A stretch of DNA of 64,000 bases, from assembly GCF_020923435.1 (NCBI RefSeq), contig NZ_CP087263.1:3615970-3679969 (forward strand), written 5' to 3'. Positions 23,405 to 32,386 of this stretch are shown here, one piece after another. The DNA is from Brevibacillus humidisoli (GTDB taxonomy: Bacteria > Bacillota > Bacilli > Brevibacillales > Brevibacillaceae). Within the stretch, counting starts at the first letter, position 1; each line of letters opens with the position of its first letter. A program made the position numbers and the translations under genes. Below the pieces are notes generated by a model, which was not told the origin of the DNA, made no database searches, and saw nothing but the letters and a program-made list of their open reading frames with translations.

Positions 23405-24921
23405 CGGCAGCACATCACGTACAGCGAGAGCACGCCGATGATGACGATACTGATCGTGCCCGCTCCAATCCATGTGGTCGTTCGCAGCAATTCGCTCTCC
23501 CTGTTCTGTACATGACCCACGGTTGCCCCCAACAGTACGCGTGACGGGGAAGCCATGATCAGATGGGAGGAACTGGTGTTTTGCCCATACGCGATCACGT
23601 CCGGCGGTATGCCCAGCTTTTGCGCGGTCAACACCTGCAGGTTGATCAGCATCGCATTAGACCCGGTGTTGCTGCCGGTCAAAAATCCCCCCAGGCCCCC
23701 GATCACGGGTGATAAAATCAGAAAAGATGTACCCAATGCAGCAGCCGTCGTATTGGCGATCAGTTCGGTCATCCCGGCGGCTGTCATGATTTCGGCCATG
23801 TCGATGAAGAACAGGGTGGACAAGATTACAGGAAGTGCCTGCTTTCCTGTCTGCAAGGCGCACTTTCGCACCAACGGCTTGCCTATTTTGAACACCACGA
23901 TGCAAAAGAGGCAGGTAAGCGCCAGGTACAGGCCCGGTGAGTGAAGCACGGCAAAGGAAAAGCGATAGGCAGGCAGTTCCACCACCCAAACCGACTGCAG
24001 CCATGCCTCTATCGGCGGAACGATCCGCGTCAACAGCAGCAGCCCGATCAGAAACAGGTACGGACTAAAGGTTCGTACCGTACTATATCGCTCATCATCG
24101 ATCGTCACGGAGACTTCAGATGGCCCGACGCTTCCAACTGCAGTCAAGACATCAGGTTTCAAGCGAATCCTGACAAACTCAACGGCTAGCGCAGCCAGGG
24201 AACCAAACACCCCGGCCAGTTCCACACTGACGTAGCGATTGATCAGCCAGACAGACAGGCCAAATGTGCCGCTGACAACCAACGTCTCGCCCCACTTGCT
24301 CTTCACCCCTGACCATCCCCCGGCAATCCACACCGCCAGAAAGGCAAAGTAGAGAAACGTCGGGATCGACAGCAGCGCGCTGCCCGTACCTAATTGCTGC
24401 GCCGGCATATCGACCAGGTTGGCGCCAATCACCGTTCCCATCGCCAACGTCCCCCATGGCACCGCACTCAAACTGACCAAGGAGATCAGCACGGCCTTGA
24501 ACCGATCGAAACCGAGTGCGATCAGAATCGGAGCAACAACCACCATCGCAATGCCGAAGCCGCTGGACGATTCCACTAACGGCGAAAAGGCAACGGCCAG
24601 GATTAGCACCTGCCGCAGCGGGTCCCGCGTCGATTGGGAAATCAGCGAGGCAATCGATTGGATCACACCTGCTTCACTCATCAGATGAAAGAGGAAAATG
24701 CCAAACAGAATCACATATGCTACAATCGTGGAAGTTAGCGCACCTTTCACAACGGGTACGGTCAACTGCTGCGGATCAAGATGAAACACCGGCACAAACA
24801 AGCTGACAGCAATCGTCAGCAGACAGCCAATCATTCCCGCCCTCCAGGCTGACTGCTTGAGCACAAACAGCACAAACAACACGCATCCAATCGGCAGTAA
24901 AGCCAGACAAAACAGAAGCAT
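23401..24921 (-). CDS. lctP: L-lactate permease
   Basis: This 506-residue polytopic symporter of the LctP family takes up L-lactate (and glycolate) with protons. Family signatures are the loop AFSPLVESSSGFGIAMVVVA, LIALGFDRFKAVLISL and GGLGGFLTGSNTGSNAM. About a dozen membrane segments are visible. ATG follows GGGGATCAACGG. A divergent XRE-cupin regulator begins about 140 bp away, and two matching CACTATAGT motifs lie between them, so the pair is likely a regulator-target unit. No lactate dehydrogenase gene is adjacent. Confidence 0.92.
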   Translation of the reverse strand: MLLFCLALLPIGCVLFVLFVLKQSAWRAGMIGCLLTIAVSLFVPVFHLDPQQLTVPVVKGALTSTIVAYVILFGIFLFHLMSEAGVIQSIASLISQSTRDPLRQVLILAVAFSPLVESSSGFGIAMVVVAPILIALGFDRFKAVLISLVSLSAVPWGTLAMGTVIGANLVDMPAQQLGTGSALLSIPTFLYFAFLAVWIAGGWSGVKSKWGETLVVSGTFGLSVWLINRYVSVELAGVFGSLAALAVEFVRIRLKPDVLTAVGSVGPSEVSVTIDDERYSTVRTFSPYLFLIGLLLLTRIVPPIEAWLQSVWVVELPAYRFSFAVLHSPGLYLALTCLFCIVVFKIGKPLVRKCALQTGKQALPVILSTLFFIDMAEIMTAAGMTELIANTTAAALGTSFLILSPVIGGLGGFLTGSNTGSNAMLINLQVLTAQKLGIPPDVIAYGQNTSSSHLIMASPSRVLLGATVGHVQNRESELLRTTTWIGAGTISIVIIGVLSLYVMCCR

Positions 24922-24946
24922 CCGTTGATCCCCGCCTCATTAAGTT

Positions 24947-24960
24947 CACTATAGTACACT
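24947..24960. promoter_or_regulatory. Operator-like motif upstream of lctP
   Basis: CACTATAGTACACT lies 26 bp before lctP and recurs as CACTATAGTATACAC at 25032-25046. ACTATAGT is a perfect palindrome. Placed between lctP and the XRE-cupin gene, it is a likely binding site for that regulator. Confidence 0.5.
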
Positions 24961-25031
24961 AAATCGATTATAATAGGTGAACTTTACCCAAATCAATCAC
25001 AAAATATCTAATGAGACCCATCATTTTAATA

Positions 25032-25046
25032 CACTATAGTATACAC
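25032..25046. promoter_or_regulatory. Operator-like motif before the XRE-cupin gene
   Basis: CACTATAGTATACAC sits just before the ribosome site of the XRE-cupin gene and copies the motif at 24947-24960. This position suits autorepression. Confidence 0.5.
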
Positions 25047-25059
25047 AGAGGTGGTTTCT

Positions 25060-25620
25060 TTGTCCTTAGGCAAGCGATTGAAACAGATTCGAACAGAGAA
25101 AGGGTATACCCTCCAGGACCTGGCCGAACGTTCCCAGGTAAGCCGTTCCATGCTGTCGCAGATTGAGCGGGATCAAAAAAACCCGACGGTCAATGTGCTG
25201 TGTCAGATCGCGGAAGCACTGGACGTCACCGTATCACAGATGCTGGGGCAAGACGAAGTGAGAGATGTTATCTTGATTCGAAATCAGGAAAAACCGTATG
25301 TGAAGGATGAGGAGACAGGCTTTCAGCGAGTCCTGCTCTCTCCCGCTTTTCCCTCCAAGGGCATTGAGTTTGTGCTGAATATCCTGCCTGAGGGCGCGAG
25401 CACCGGTAGCTTTCCGCCCCACAAACAAAACGTCAAAGAATATATCTATCTAGCCGAAGGAAAGCTGCAAGTGACGCTGGGCGAGCGGCAAACCTATGTA
25501 TTGGAACCAGGGGATACGCTTTACTTCGAGGCAGACGTAGCTCATCGCATGGACAATATCGGGGCTGGCGACTGCAAGTATTTTCTGGTGATAGATTCGT
25601 ATAGGCAAGATAACAAGTAG
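25060..25620 (+). CDS. XRE-family regulator with C-terminal cupin
   Basis: This 186-residue protein has an HTH_XRE domain (about 4-60; LKQIRTEKGYTLQDLAERSQ, MLSQIERDQKNPTV) and a cupin_2 barrel (about 105-180; LPEGASTGSFPPH, YIYLAEGKLQVTLG, GDTLYFEADVAHRMDN). Such regulators sense small molecules through the cupin. TTG 25060 is preferred over GTG 25051 because AGAGGTGG lies just before it and the protein then begins MSLGKRLKQIR. It likely controls the divergent lctP and itself. Confidence 0.88.
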   Translation: MSLGKRLKQIRTEKGYTLQDLAERSQVSRSMLSQIERDQKNPTVNVLCQIAEALDVTVSQMLGQDEVRDVILIRNQEKPYVKDEETGFQRVLLSPAFPSKGIEFVLNILPEGASTGSFPPHKQNVKEYIYLAEGKLQVTLGERQTYVLEPGDTLYFEADVAHRMDNIGAGDCKYFLVIDSYRQDNK

Positions 25621-25713
25621 GGACAAGTGCTGTTCATCCTCCACAGAAGACCTGTTGCACCTCTTGGCACAGTCGGCTCACTCTCTATCCCAAAAAGGGA
25701 GGGGATGAGACCG

Positions 25714-25797
25714 ATGACAGTATACGAAGCTCTTAGTCTCATGCACGTATTCGGCATACTAGTCGTCGCCATACTGTCCATTCATAAAAAGAAGTAG
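25714..25797 (+). CDS. 27-residue holin-like type I toxin peptide
   Basis: ATG after GGGAGGGGATGAGACCG encodes MTVYEALSLMHVFGILVVAI, LSIHKKK: one hydrophobic helix and a lysine-rich tail. The MTVYEALxLM start is the hallmark of Bacillota putative holin-like toxin peptides, several of which are type I toxins controlled by antisense RNA. The stop lies inside an 11-bp-stem hairpin. An antisense RNA is not visible by eye but should be looked for on the opposite strand. Confidence 0.7.
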   Translation: MTVYEALSLMHVFGILVVAILSIHKKK

Positions 25798-25831
25798 ATC
25801 ACTCTTGAGCTACCAACTCTGTGATCTACTT
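25792..25831. terminator. Hairpin at the end of the toxin-like peptide gene
   Basis: AAGTAGATCAC (25792-25802) pairs with GTGATCTACTT (25821-25831). The stem contains the stop codon. The U run is short on both strands, so terminator strength is uncertain. It separates two convergent genes. Confidence 0.55.
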
Positions 25832-25848
25832 CACCTGATCAGGGGCGC

Positions 25849-26745
25849 TCATCCCCCATTTGTAATGCTGTAGGTAAGTGTGTAAGAGGCGTCCGGGATG
25901 TTCCATTTGCCGTTTTTATAGTCCCAGGTGGAGTTTACCGTTGCAAAGGTGAACACGTGGATCGGTCCCCATATATTTTGCTTGCCCTGCAGTTCGTACA
26001 CGCCGTCGTTGTCTGTGTCAACCGGAACCAGCGAGTAGAACGGATCGGAGAAGATGTCGTACTCGCTTTGCTGACCGTTGCGCGGACTCTCGTAGATATA
26101 CTTCCCGTTTCTATCGTAGATCCCGGCTTCGATGTACTGCTGCTTATATCCGCTGACATCGACGATAAAGGTCTTGTTCAAAACCTCGCTGTGCAATTCC
26201 GCTTTGAAACCGTCCAGGTACTTCCCTTTGATCCTCAGTCCCTGATTTTGCTGTTCGCCAAAAATCACCACCGGGTTGTTGTTTCGCCAACTGGCAATCA
26301 AATGATTAGATGTACCGCCGCTGCCGCCTGTCGCTACAGTTACCATCACGTCGCTTGCCTTGTCGCCGGTAAAATCACCGAGAAACAGGCTCGGCTGATA
26401 CCCACTCAAATAGTTCTTGATCTGTCTTTGAGGCAGAGCGGAGTATTTGCCTGTCTTCCCGTCTCGTACCACCACATTGAGCTGGGAGTAGAAGGAGGGA
26501 TTGTCCGGCAGAGTTTGCCCGACCAGCAGCACGGTGTCCTCTGTCCGATCGCCGGTCACGTCCGCTCGCTTTACCTGGACGATTTTCGTATCATCGGGCA
26601 GCGGCAGCCCGGGTACCCGCAGGGTTTGTCCAACCTCGAATTCCGGTTGCTGCGGTTCTGCCCCAACAACACCCTGCACGATCCATGACAAACAAAACAG
26701 ACAGGCCAATGCAAACAAACGGATTGGAGACAGCCTGAAACTCAC
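25849..26745 (-). CDS. Exported FG-GAP/VCBS-like repeat protein
   Basis: This 298-residue protein has a signal peptide (MSFRLSPIRLFALACLFCLS, cleavage near VVGA). Acidic calcium-type loops recur: ADVTGDRTED, GDFTGDKASD and VDTDNDGVYE, typical of FG-GAP/VCBS beta-propeller blades. The body is beta-rich, with no catalytic motif. Start GTG 26745 follows GGAAGG by 10 bp; earlier starts add a charged stretch that would spoil the signal peptide. It is probably a wall- or surface-associated protein of unknown role. Confidence 0.65.
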   Translation of the reverse strand: MSFRLSPIRLFALACLFCLSWIVQGVVGAEPQQPEFEVGQTLRVPGLPLPDDTKIVQVKRADVTGDRTEDTVLLVGQTLPDNPSFYSQLNVVVRDGKTGKYSALPQRQIKNYLSGYQPSLFLGDFTGDKASDVMVTVATGGSGGTSNHLIASWRNNNPVVIFGEQQNQGLRIKGKYLDGFKAELHSEVLNKTFIVDVSGYKQQYIEAGIYDRNGKYIYESPRNGQQSEYDIFSDPFYSLVPVDTDNDGVYELQGKQNIWGPIHVFTFATVNSTWDYKNGKWNIPDASYTLTYSITNGG

Positions 26746-26908
26746 GACGCATGCACCTTCCTTTGCCTTTTCTTTTGCAAGTTCCCCTATGATGTTCTGG
26801 ATCGCCCATCTTTCCAGAATCATAGATTAGATTGCTCCAATCAGTCCTATTCTATAAGGAAAATTTTGCAACTCCCGGAAGATAGATATGCTATACAAAC
26901 AGGCGAGC

Positions 26909-27052
26909 TCAGCGGAGGTAACAGCCGTTGTTGAGATCAAACGTCGCTCCCGTATAGTTCCTCGCTTTGTCCGAAAGCAGAAACAGAACCGTATGAGCCA
27001 CATCAATCGGAAGCACCGGCTGGCGGATCAGTTCATGCTCCCGGTACTCCTC
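26909..27052 (-). pseudogene. C-terminal remnant of a short-chain dehydrogenase
   Basis: The minus strand between a TAA at 27053-27055 and a TGA at 26909-26911 reads REHELIRQPVLPIDVAHTVL, then FLLSDKARNYTGATFDLNNG and CYLR. This is the last 45 or so residues of an SDR (DVAxxVLFLxSD...TGxxxxxxNG). The glycine motif and active site are absent, so it is a fragment. Confidence 0.7.
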
Positions 27053-27095
27053 TTATCTCCCTGGCCCAAGTTCTATTGAAGCAACAATCTTCTGG

Positions 27096-27827
27096 TCAGT
27101 TTTTGAGGACACCCAGCACGGTAACCGGTTGACCCAACACATCTCTCCACTGTTGCACGTCCGCCCTCGCCGTGACGATCACGCAGGTACCCGGCCCTCC
27201 GCTTTTCTCCAGCGGCAGATCCACCTGCTCACCCAACAGGGTGAGTTGATTCCGTTTGAGCAGCTCCTCCAGTTCATAGCGGATACCCTTGGAACCAACC
27301 GGCACGATCTCATGAATCCCGTCCATCTCCCGCAATCGTTTGATGGCAAGCAAATCACAAATATCCGGATCCTCCAGTCCAACTTCCTGTCCCACTTTCG
27401 GGTACCCGATGCAGCAAAGCACGTCACCAGCCATGCTTTTGTCCATAAGGCGGTCGGCCTCGCCAATCACGGTGACGCCGGCTCCGGTCTGCACAGTCGG
27501 GATATTATCCTCCGTACTGCCGTTTAGGGCTGCCTCTGGCTCCATCCCGATCTGCCTCATCTCGTCGAAGATTCCTGCGATAATGCTGCGTCCCGTCGGC
27601 TCCATCTCAACGCTTAGTGTGTTGCACACAGTCAACGGCACCGCTCCAACAGAGAGCAGCTCCATCAGCGGGACACGGACCAGAAATCTGCCGAGTATGT
27701 ATGGATCAACTTTGACCACGTCATGCTGCTTGTCCCCGATGGCTCCGCTCGAGTCACAGGCGATCACCAGCCGTTTCTCCAGGTAGTCGATGACCGTCAA
27801 ATCACGAAATCGAGTCCGTTTACGCAT
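27096..27827 (-). CDS. cblS: alpha-Ribazole kinase CblS
   Basis: This 243-residue AIR-synthase-fold kinase converts alpha-ribazole to its 5'-phosphate for cobalamin lower-ligand salvage. Visible parts are RDLTVIDYLEKRLVIACDSS, GAIGDKQHDVV, the PLTVCNTLSVEMEPTGR helix, GSTEDNIPTVQTGAGVTVIG and MAGDVLCCIGYPKVG. It overlaps the upstream cblT by 8 bp, the conserved cblTS pairing. The pair lets a cell lacking CobT use imported alpha-ribazole, as described in Geobacillus and Listeria. ATG start, minus strand. Confidence 0.9.
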   Translation of the reverse strand: MRKRTRFRDLTVIDYLEKRLVIACDSSGAIGDKQHDVVKVDPYILGRFLVRVPLMELLSVGAVPLTVCNTLSVEMEPTGRSIIAGIFDEMRQIGMEPEAALNGSTEDNIPTVQTGAGVTVIGEADRLMDKSMAGDVLCCIGYPKVGQEVGLEDPDICDLLAIKRLREMDGIHEIVPVGSKGIRYELEELLKRNQLTLLGEQVDLPLEKSGGPGTCVIVTARADVQQWRDVLGQPVTVLGVLKN

Positions 27828-28311
27828 TCCACTTTCTCCCGATGGCTTTCACGATCAATCCGGTCAGCGAGAGATTAATCACCGCTCCTGCGGCCAGAGG
27901 AAGCAGCATAGCCAGGAAGAAAGCTTGTCCAAAACCGTCAAATGGGATGAGCAGCGCAGGAGCGGCTACTCCGTTCAACAGCGAGCCCAGAATCAGCGCA
28001 GCCAGCAGCTTCCCCCTGCTGCCCAGATACCCGATCACCCAACTGATCCCCGCCATTTGCACAGCGATATACAGATGGATGAGTATGGACAGCGGAAACC
28101 CCATGTTCATTGAAGTTGCCAGGTGACCGAAAAACCCGACGACGGCTCCAGAAGCAGGTGAGATCAATAACGCGGCGACAAAGGCCGGAGCTGAATCCAA
28201 CGCTACCGTTCCAAAAGGGGATGGCAGCTTGATCATGCTGCCAATCACAGAGAGTCCTATAAACAAAGCAAGCATGGAGATCGTCTTGATACGCGGCTGA
28301 GCGATGTTCAT
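27820..28311 (-). CDS. cblT: alpha-Ribazole transporter CblT (ECF S-component-like)
   Basis: This 163-residue membrane protein has five to six hydrophobic segments in the ECF S-component pattern (ISMLALFIGLSVIG, DSAPAFVAALLI, GAVVGFFGHLATSMNMGFP). It imports alpha-ribazole and is coupled to the kinase cblS, whose start overlaps its end. No A or T energising subunits are adjacent; these are usually shared. ATG 28311 follows GGGAGGGATATTG. The leader upstream has some resemblance to a cobalamin riboswitch core. Confidence 0.88.
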   Translation of the reverse strand: MNIAQPRIKTISMLALFIGLSVIGSMIKLPSPFGTVALDSAPAFVAALLISPASGAVVGFFGHLATSMNMGFPLSILIHLYIAVQMAGISWVIGYLGSRGKLLAALILGSLLNGVAAPALLIPFDGFGQAFFLAMLLPLAAGAVINLSLTGLIVKAIGRKWNA

Positions 28312-28344
28312 CAATATCCCTCCCGTTCACTAGTCATGCAAAAA

Positions 28345-28435
28345 CTACGTTTAGCAAATCAGCATTCGGCGCTGGATACGCCGCCTCCCAATTGGGTGAA
28401 GTCGCCAGTCGAGTGGCATCTGCCTCCTATTGTAC
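28345..28435 (-). promoter_or_regulatory. Possible cobalamin-riboswitch-like leader
   Basis: In the cblT leader the minus strand shows GATGCCACTCG, then GGGAGGCGGCG and CCGAATGCTGA. These recall, in order, the GCCACTG, GGGAAGGCG and CCGAAG(T/C)CAGGAG blocks of B12 riboswitches. Several invariant positions differ and no upstream GGTGCC-GTGAAA portion is clear, so the call is weak. Confidence 0.2.
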
Positions 28436-28493
28436 CTTTTTTCCAAAGCGATAAGGATCATTTCTTTCACCCATGCCTGATGTTGACACACGC

Positions 28494-28541
28494 GAAAAAG
28501 GGCCGTCCCAACCGTCTGCCTTAGACAGCGGGTACGGCCCT
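28494..28541 (-). terminator. Terminator of the mannitol operon
   Basis: On the minus strand GGGCCGT (28540-28534) pairs with ACGGCCC (28506-28500), with extra pairing inside (GTCT...AGAC), then TTTTTC. It lies 46 bp after mtlD. Confidence 0.88.
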
Positions 28542-28586
28542 ATTATCCTTTCCGACATTTCATCTGCCGAAAGGCTCGAATGGTTC

Positions 28587-29759
28587 TCACATGTCTTTTT
28601 TTGCAGCTTGCAGACGATCCAGATGATCCATGACAATCGCAACAAGCGGGTGATCTTCAGGGATTTGCGTATAGGTATGCAGGGCCTGCCGCAACCCGGA
28701 CCGCTTGATCTCCGTCTGGAGTGCGACGGCTTCCGGGTCCTCCGGGTAGTCAAACAGCATCGCTGCCGCAATCGCCAAGCCGAGATAGTCTGGCACAATC
28801 CCATGCTGTACACACTGCATGGCTGGACCAACCAGCCGGTCGGTCGCGGATAACTTACGGATCGGTGATCGCCCCACCCTGGTCACCTCGTCCGTAATGA
28901 ATGGGTTGGCATATCTGTTGAGGATCTGGTTGACATATTGCTGATGCTTGGTTTTGTCGAACTGGTACTTGGCGACCAGCAGATCGCCCGTTTCCCGCAA
29001 GGCTTGTTGTGTCGCCTCGAGAATCTGTTCATCCGCAATCGCTTGATCAATGGTCGGATAGCCCATTTGATACCCGAGGTAGGCAATTACCGCGTGCCCC
29101 GTGTTGACGGTATACAGCTTTCGTTCGATATACGGCTTCAAATCCGGTACATAGGTGACCCCTTCGATCAGAGGTAGATCGCCGACGATTTGCGACTGAT
29201 CGATTACCCACTCGTAGAACGGTTCCACGGTCACCAGCAGGTTGTCTTCATGCTTCTGCAGCGGGACGATTCGGTCTACGGCAGCATTGGGAAAACCGGT
29301 CGTATCCGCTGCCTTGGCTTGATCGGCTTCACTGAGCAGGGCGAATACGTGGGTTTTTAGCTGTGCACTGCCGCCAATCATGTTTTCACAGGCGATCAGG
29401 TTTAAAGGGCGACTGCCACTGCGACTGCCACTGCGATTGCGTCTGGCAATCCCTTCGGCGATCGCCGGGGCGAGGTGGGGAAGCACATGAGGTCCTACTG
29501 CGGTGGTGACGAGGTCGGCGGCCGCAATCGCCTCGGCAACCGCCTCCGTATCCTGGCCATGGATCGCTCGCACGCCTTTGACGACTGTGACCGGGGTTCC
29601 TTCCATCGCCAATTGAACCGAGTATGCTTGCCGTTCGTTTATCGTGTCGACCAATTCCTGATTTACATCGACAAAGCAAACCTCATAACCCGCCTGATGA
29701 AGCAGTAGTCCGATAAATCCCCTACCGATGTTCCCCGCTCCAAAGTGTACGGCCAGCAT
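28587..29759 (-). CDS. mtlD: Mannitol-1-phosphate 5-dehydrogenase
   Basis: This 390-residue cytosolic enzyme oxidises mannitol 1-phosphate to fructose 6-phosphate with NAD. The N-terminal dinucleotide motif is VHFGAGNIGRGFIG. The polyol dehydrogenase signature includes the catalytic Lys region KLYTVNTGHAVIAYLG. ATG 29759 lies 2 bp from the mtlF stop, so translation is coupled. It is the last gene of mtlA-mtlR-mtlF-mtlD and is followed by a terminator. Length is normal. Confidence 0.95.
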   Translation of the reverse strand: MLAVHFGAGNIGRGFIGLLLHQAGYEVCFVDVNQELVDTINERQAYSVQLAMEGTPVTVVKGVRAIHGQDTEAVAEAIAAADLVTTAVGPHVLPHLAPAIAEGIARRNRSGSRSGSRPLNLIACENMIGGSAQLKTHVFALLSEADQAKAADTTGFPNAAVDRIVPLQKHEDNLLVTVEPFYEWVIDQSQIVGDLPLIEGVTYVPDLKPYIERKLYTVNTGHAVIAYLGYQMGYPTIDQAIADEQILEATQQALRETGDLLVAKYQFDKTKHQQYVNQILNRYANPFITDEVTRVGRSPIRKLSATDRLVGPAMQCVQHGIVPDYLGLAIAAAMLFDYPEDPEAVALQTEIKRSGLRQALHTYTQIPEDHPLVAIVMDHLDRLQAAKKDM

Positions 29760-29760
29760 G

Positions 29761-30204
29761 TTACAACCCCTTTTCAAATAACGTGATGATCTCTTCTTTT
29801 GTCTTCGCTTGGAGGATCTGTTTCACATTCTCCTCTTCCGAACAAATCACAGCGATATTGGACAGCATCTCCAAGTGTTCGTCCCCCACCGCTGCGATGC
29901 CAATCAGCAGATAGGCCGTATTCCCCTCTCCAAAGTCTACGCCACTCGGTATTTGCACGACGGAAATGCCGGTCGAGTTGATCTCCTGCTTCGATTCGTT
30001 AGTCCCATGGGGAATGGCTACCCCGCTGCCGATATAGGTTGTCAGCATCGCCTCGCGTTCCAGCATCTTATCCACGTAGGCGGGAGTTACATGCCCTGCT
30101 TTTTGCAGCAGCTCTCCTGCCAGGCGGATCGCTTCTGTCTTGTCGGACACACTTGCATTCAGTATGATTTTTTCTGCTGATAACACACTGGCACCCTTAT
30201 TCAT
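29761..30204 (-). CDS. mtlF: Mannitol PTS EIIA
   Basis: This 147-residue EIIA passes phosphate from HPr to the EIIB part of MtlA. The phosphorylated histidine is H66 in [12 protein letters not shown]. The EIIA is separate from MtlA, as in most Bacillota. Its ATG overlaps the mtlR stop (ATGA), with GGAGAGAGTGCA before it. Confidence 0.94.
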   Translation of the reverse strand: MNKGASVLSAEKIILNASVSDKTEAIRLAGELLQKAGHVTPAYVDKMLEREAMLTTYIGSGVAIPHGTNESKQEINSTGISVVQIPSGVDFGEGNTAYLLIGIAAVGDEHLEMLSNIAVICSEEENVKQILQAKTKEEIITLFEKGL

Positions 30205-32324
30205 TGCACTCTCTCCATTCCTATCTGTTTCTGACAGAACTCATACAGTCTCTCTTGCAGATAACCGGCTGCCACCTGCTCGTCTGCCGATTCCAATGCG
30301 GCAATCATCTCTTCTTCGATCAACAACGAACTGATCTTGCTCAACACTTCCAGTCCTTCTTTCGACATCTCCTTTGGCCCCAGCAGCAGCAATACGATGT
30401 GGATTGCCATCTGCTGATCGTCCATCGACCGCAGGTAGATCGGCTGTTGCAGCCGATGGGCGGTAAACGAAGGGCGGACAACCTGTACATGTCTGCCGTG
30501 AAACAGGGCCATTCTCGTCCCTGTGATCCCCAACCCGCTCACTTTTTCCCGCTCCAACAGCAGTTGGACCACAGCCTCTTTATCCCGTACCGTTCCTTTT
30601 TGCGATAACGATTTACAGATTGCACTCAGCAGTTCTTCAAGCTCCCATCCCTGGTTATTCAGCGATTGCAGTTGGAATCCTTCTACCAGTTGGATGGCAT
30701 AACCCGTATACTGGTGGACCGACTTTAACTGATTGATAGGCTGTTTCACCTGTCGGGCCCGTTCTGCCATGTGCCAAACAGCAGCCTCTGTCGGTGACGA
30801 GCTGGAGATGCTGCTCTTTTGCAAAAACGATCTTACTTTACGGATTTCATCCTCTGGCAGCAAAGGACTGACCACGATGTATGGCTGATCGTCGAGCGGC
30901 AGGGGGACCGTGGAGATGATCACCTCGTATTCGCTTTTGGGGATCCGTCCGATGTCAAAAAGAGAGACATTTCTCAAACTGACGAGCTCGGGAATCTCTT
31001 TTTGGAGCCGGGTCGCCAGTATCTTGGATGATCCGATCCCGCTGGAGCAGACGACCAGCGCCCGATATCGCTGGTGGACCTGTGCTGCCCGCTCCACTGC
31101 CGCACCGATATGCAAGACCAGAAAGCCAATCTCTTCATCCGGTACGTCCATGTCGGCGAACACGTCGGCTGCCGCTTTCTTCACCACCCGAAACAGCTCG
31201 GGATAATTGTTCCGGATTTGCTCCAGGATGGGATTGCGGATTTCCATCTGGCGATTCAGCCGGTAGACAGCCGGTTCCATATGCTTGAGCAATTCGTGGA
31301 ACAAGGACGGGTCATCCTGCAGCGGCAGCCGCATCCTCTCCGCACATGCCTGGATGAACCGGTTTGTCTTTGCGACCAAATCCAGATTCTCCGGCCAATC
31401 TGCCCCCGCTTGAAAGCTTCGCAGTTTGGCGCCTCGCAGGTGCATCGTAATATATCCGATTTCCGCCACAGGGATCTCCGTTAGGAAGATGTCTGCCAAC
31501 CGCCTCACGATCTCCTGCGCTACCCGATACTCTTGTGTTTCCTTCAGTTCGGCAAGCGTATGCTCATCGAAGTAGATGTTCTCTCCCTTTTGAATCCTCT
31601 CCACCGCCAGCGCGAGATGAATCATCAGGCCGATATAAGCGCTGTCTGCCAGCGGATAAGGCAAATCATCCTGCAGATGCTCTAGTGCTGCTTCTACTTT
31701 GCGCAGCTTTTCCTTGTCAATCAGCCCCAACAGGCGCTCCGAGACGGCGTCGACATCGCGCTGGTTTTTGTTGCGGATATTTTCCCTCAGCAGCCCGATC
31801 AATTCATACTCACTGAAGTGGTGCGAGATCAGGTGGCTGATCGCTCTCCGTTTGTCTGATTCACTCCCTTGAATCTCCACCCCGTAGCCCCGTTTGCGGA
31901 TGAGCGTCAGCTTGAATTTGCTGAGCATATCGGCCAAGTCCTCCAGATCGTGGCTAATCGTTGCAGTGGTCACTTTCAAGTCAAGTGCCAGCGCGATCAG
32001 CTTGATCGGTTCGGTCGCCTCCAGCAAGGCCGCCAGGATCAGCATTTTCCGTTCTTCTGGGGTGTATTCGATCGTCGTCAGGTGCAGCAGCCGCTCGTGC
32101 AATGCTTCTTTTTGCTCCGGCGAGCCATGCAATTCTATCCCCAATCCCGATTTTTTGGCCAATTCCAAACGGAATGGACGCAGCACTTCTTCTATCGCAT
32201 CCAGTTCCCGGTGAATCGTCCTGGCGCTGACGCCAACCTGCTCGGCGATCACACCCACGGTCAACCCTTGCTGTTCCCTCAGCAAGATATCGAGGATGGT
32301 ACGTTGTCTGGCAGTAACGTTCAT
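30201..32324 (-). CDS. mtlR: Mannitol operon activator MtlR (PRD regulator)
   Basis: This 707-residue DNA-binding activator has N-terminal HTH domains (TARQRTILDILLREQQ, IAEQVGVSARTIHRELDAIE), two PTS-regulation domains with conserved His (LMIHLALAVERI, GYITMHLRGAKL; FLVLHIGAAVERAAQ), an EIIB-like domain (VVCSSGIGSSKIL) and a C-terminal EIIA-like domain. Phosphorylation by HPr and by the mannitol enzymes sets its activity. ATG 32324 follows AAAGGGG; GTG 32345 is possible. It lies inside the operon it controls. Confidence 0.94.
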   Translation of the reverse strand: MNVTARQRTILDILLREQQGLTVGVIAEQVGVSARTIHRELDAIEEVLRPFRLELAKKSGLGIELHGSPEQKEALHERLLHLTTIEYTPEERKMLILAALLEATEPIKLIALALDLKVTTATISHDLEDLADMLSKFKLTLIRKRGYGVEIQGSESDKRRAISHLISHHFSEYELIGLLRENIRNKNQRDVDAVSERLLGLIDKEKLRKVEAALEHLQDDLPYPLADSAYIGLMIHLALAVERIQKGENIYFDEHTLAELKETQEYRVAQEIVRRLADIFLTEIPVAEIGYITMHLRGAKLRSFQAGADWPENLDLVAKTNRFIQACAERMRLPLQDDPSLFHELLKHMEPAVYRLNRQMEIRNPILEQIRNNYPELFRVVKKAAADVFADMDVPDEEIGFLVLHIGAAVERAAQVHQRYRALVVCSSGIGSSKILATRLQKEIPELVSLRNVSLFDIGRIPKSEYEVIISTVPLPLDDQPYIVVSPLLPEDEIRKVRSFLQKSSISSSSPTEAAVWHMAERARQVKQPINQLKSVHQYTGYAIQLVEGFQLQSLNNQGWELEELLSAICKSLSQKGTVRDKEAVVQLLLEREKVSGLGITGTRMALFHGRHVQVVRPSFTAHRLQQPIYLRSMDDQQMAIHIVLLLLGPKEMSKEGLEVLSKISSLLIEEEMIAALESADEQVAAGYLQERLYEFCQKQIGMERVQ

Positions 32325-32386
32325 CGCTTTTATCCCCTTTGCCACAAAGAGAGAGAACGCTAGTATGCACTAGCGTTGTGATCTCT

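Noticed and set aside
26888-27079. 63-residue plus-strand frame
   Set aside because: The minus strand here encodes a clear SDR C-terminal fragment, and the plus frame has no motif.
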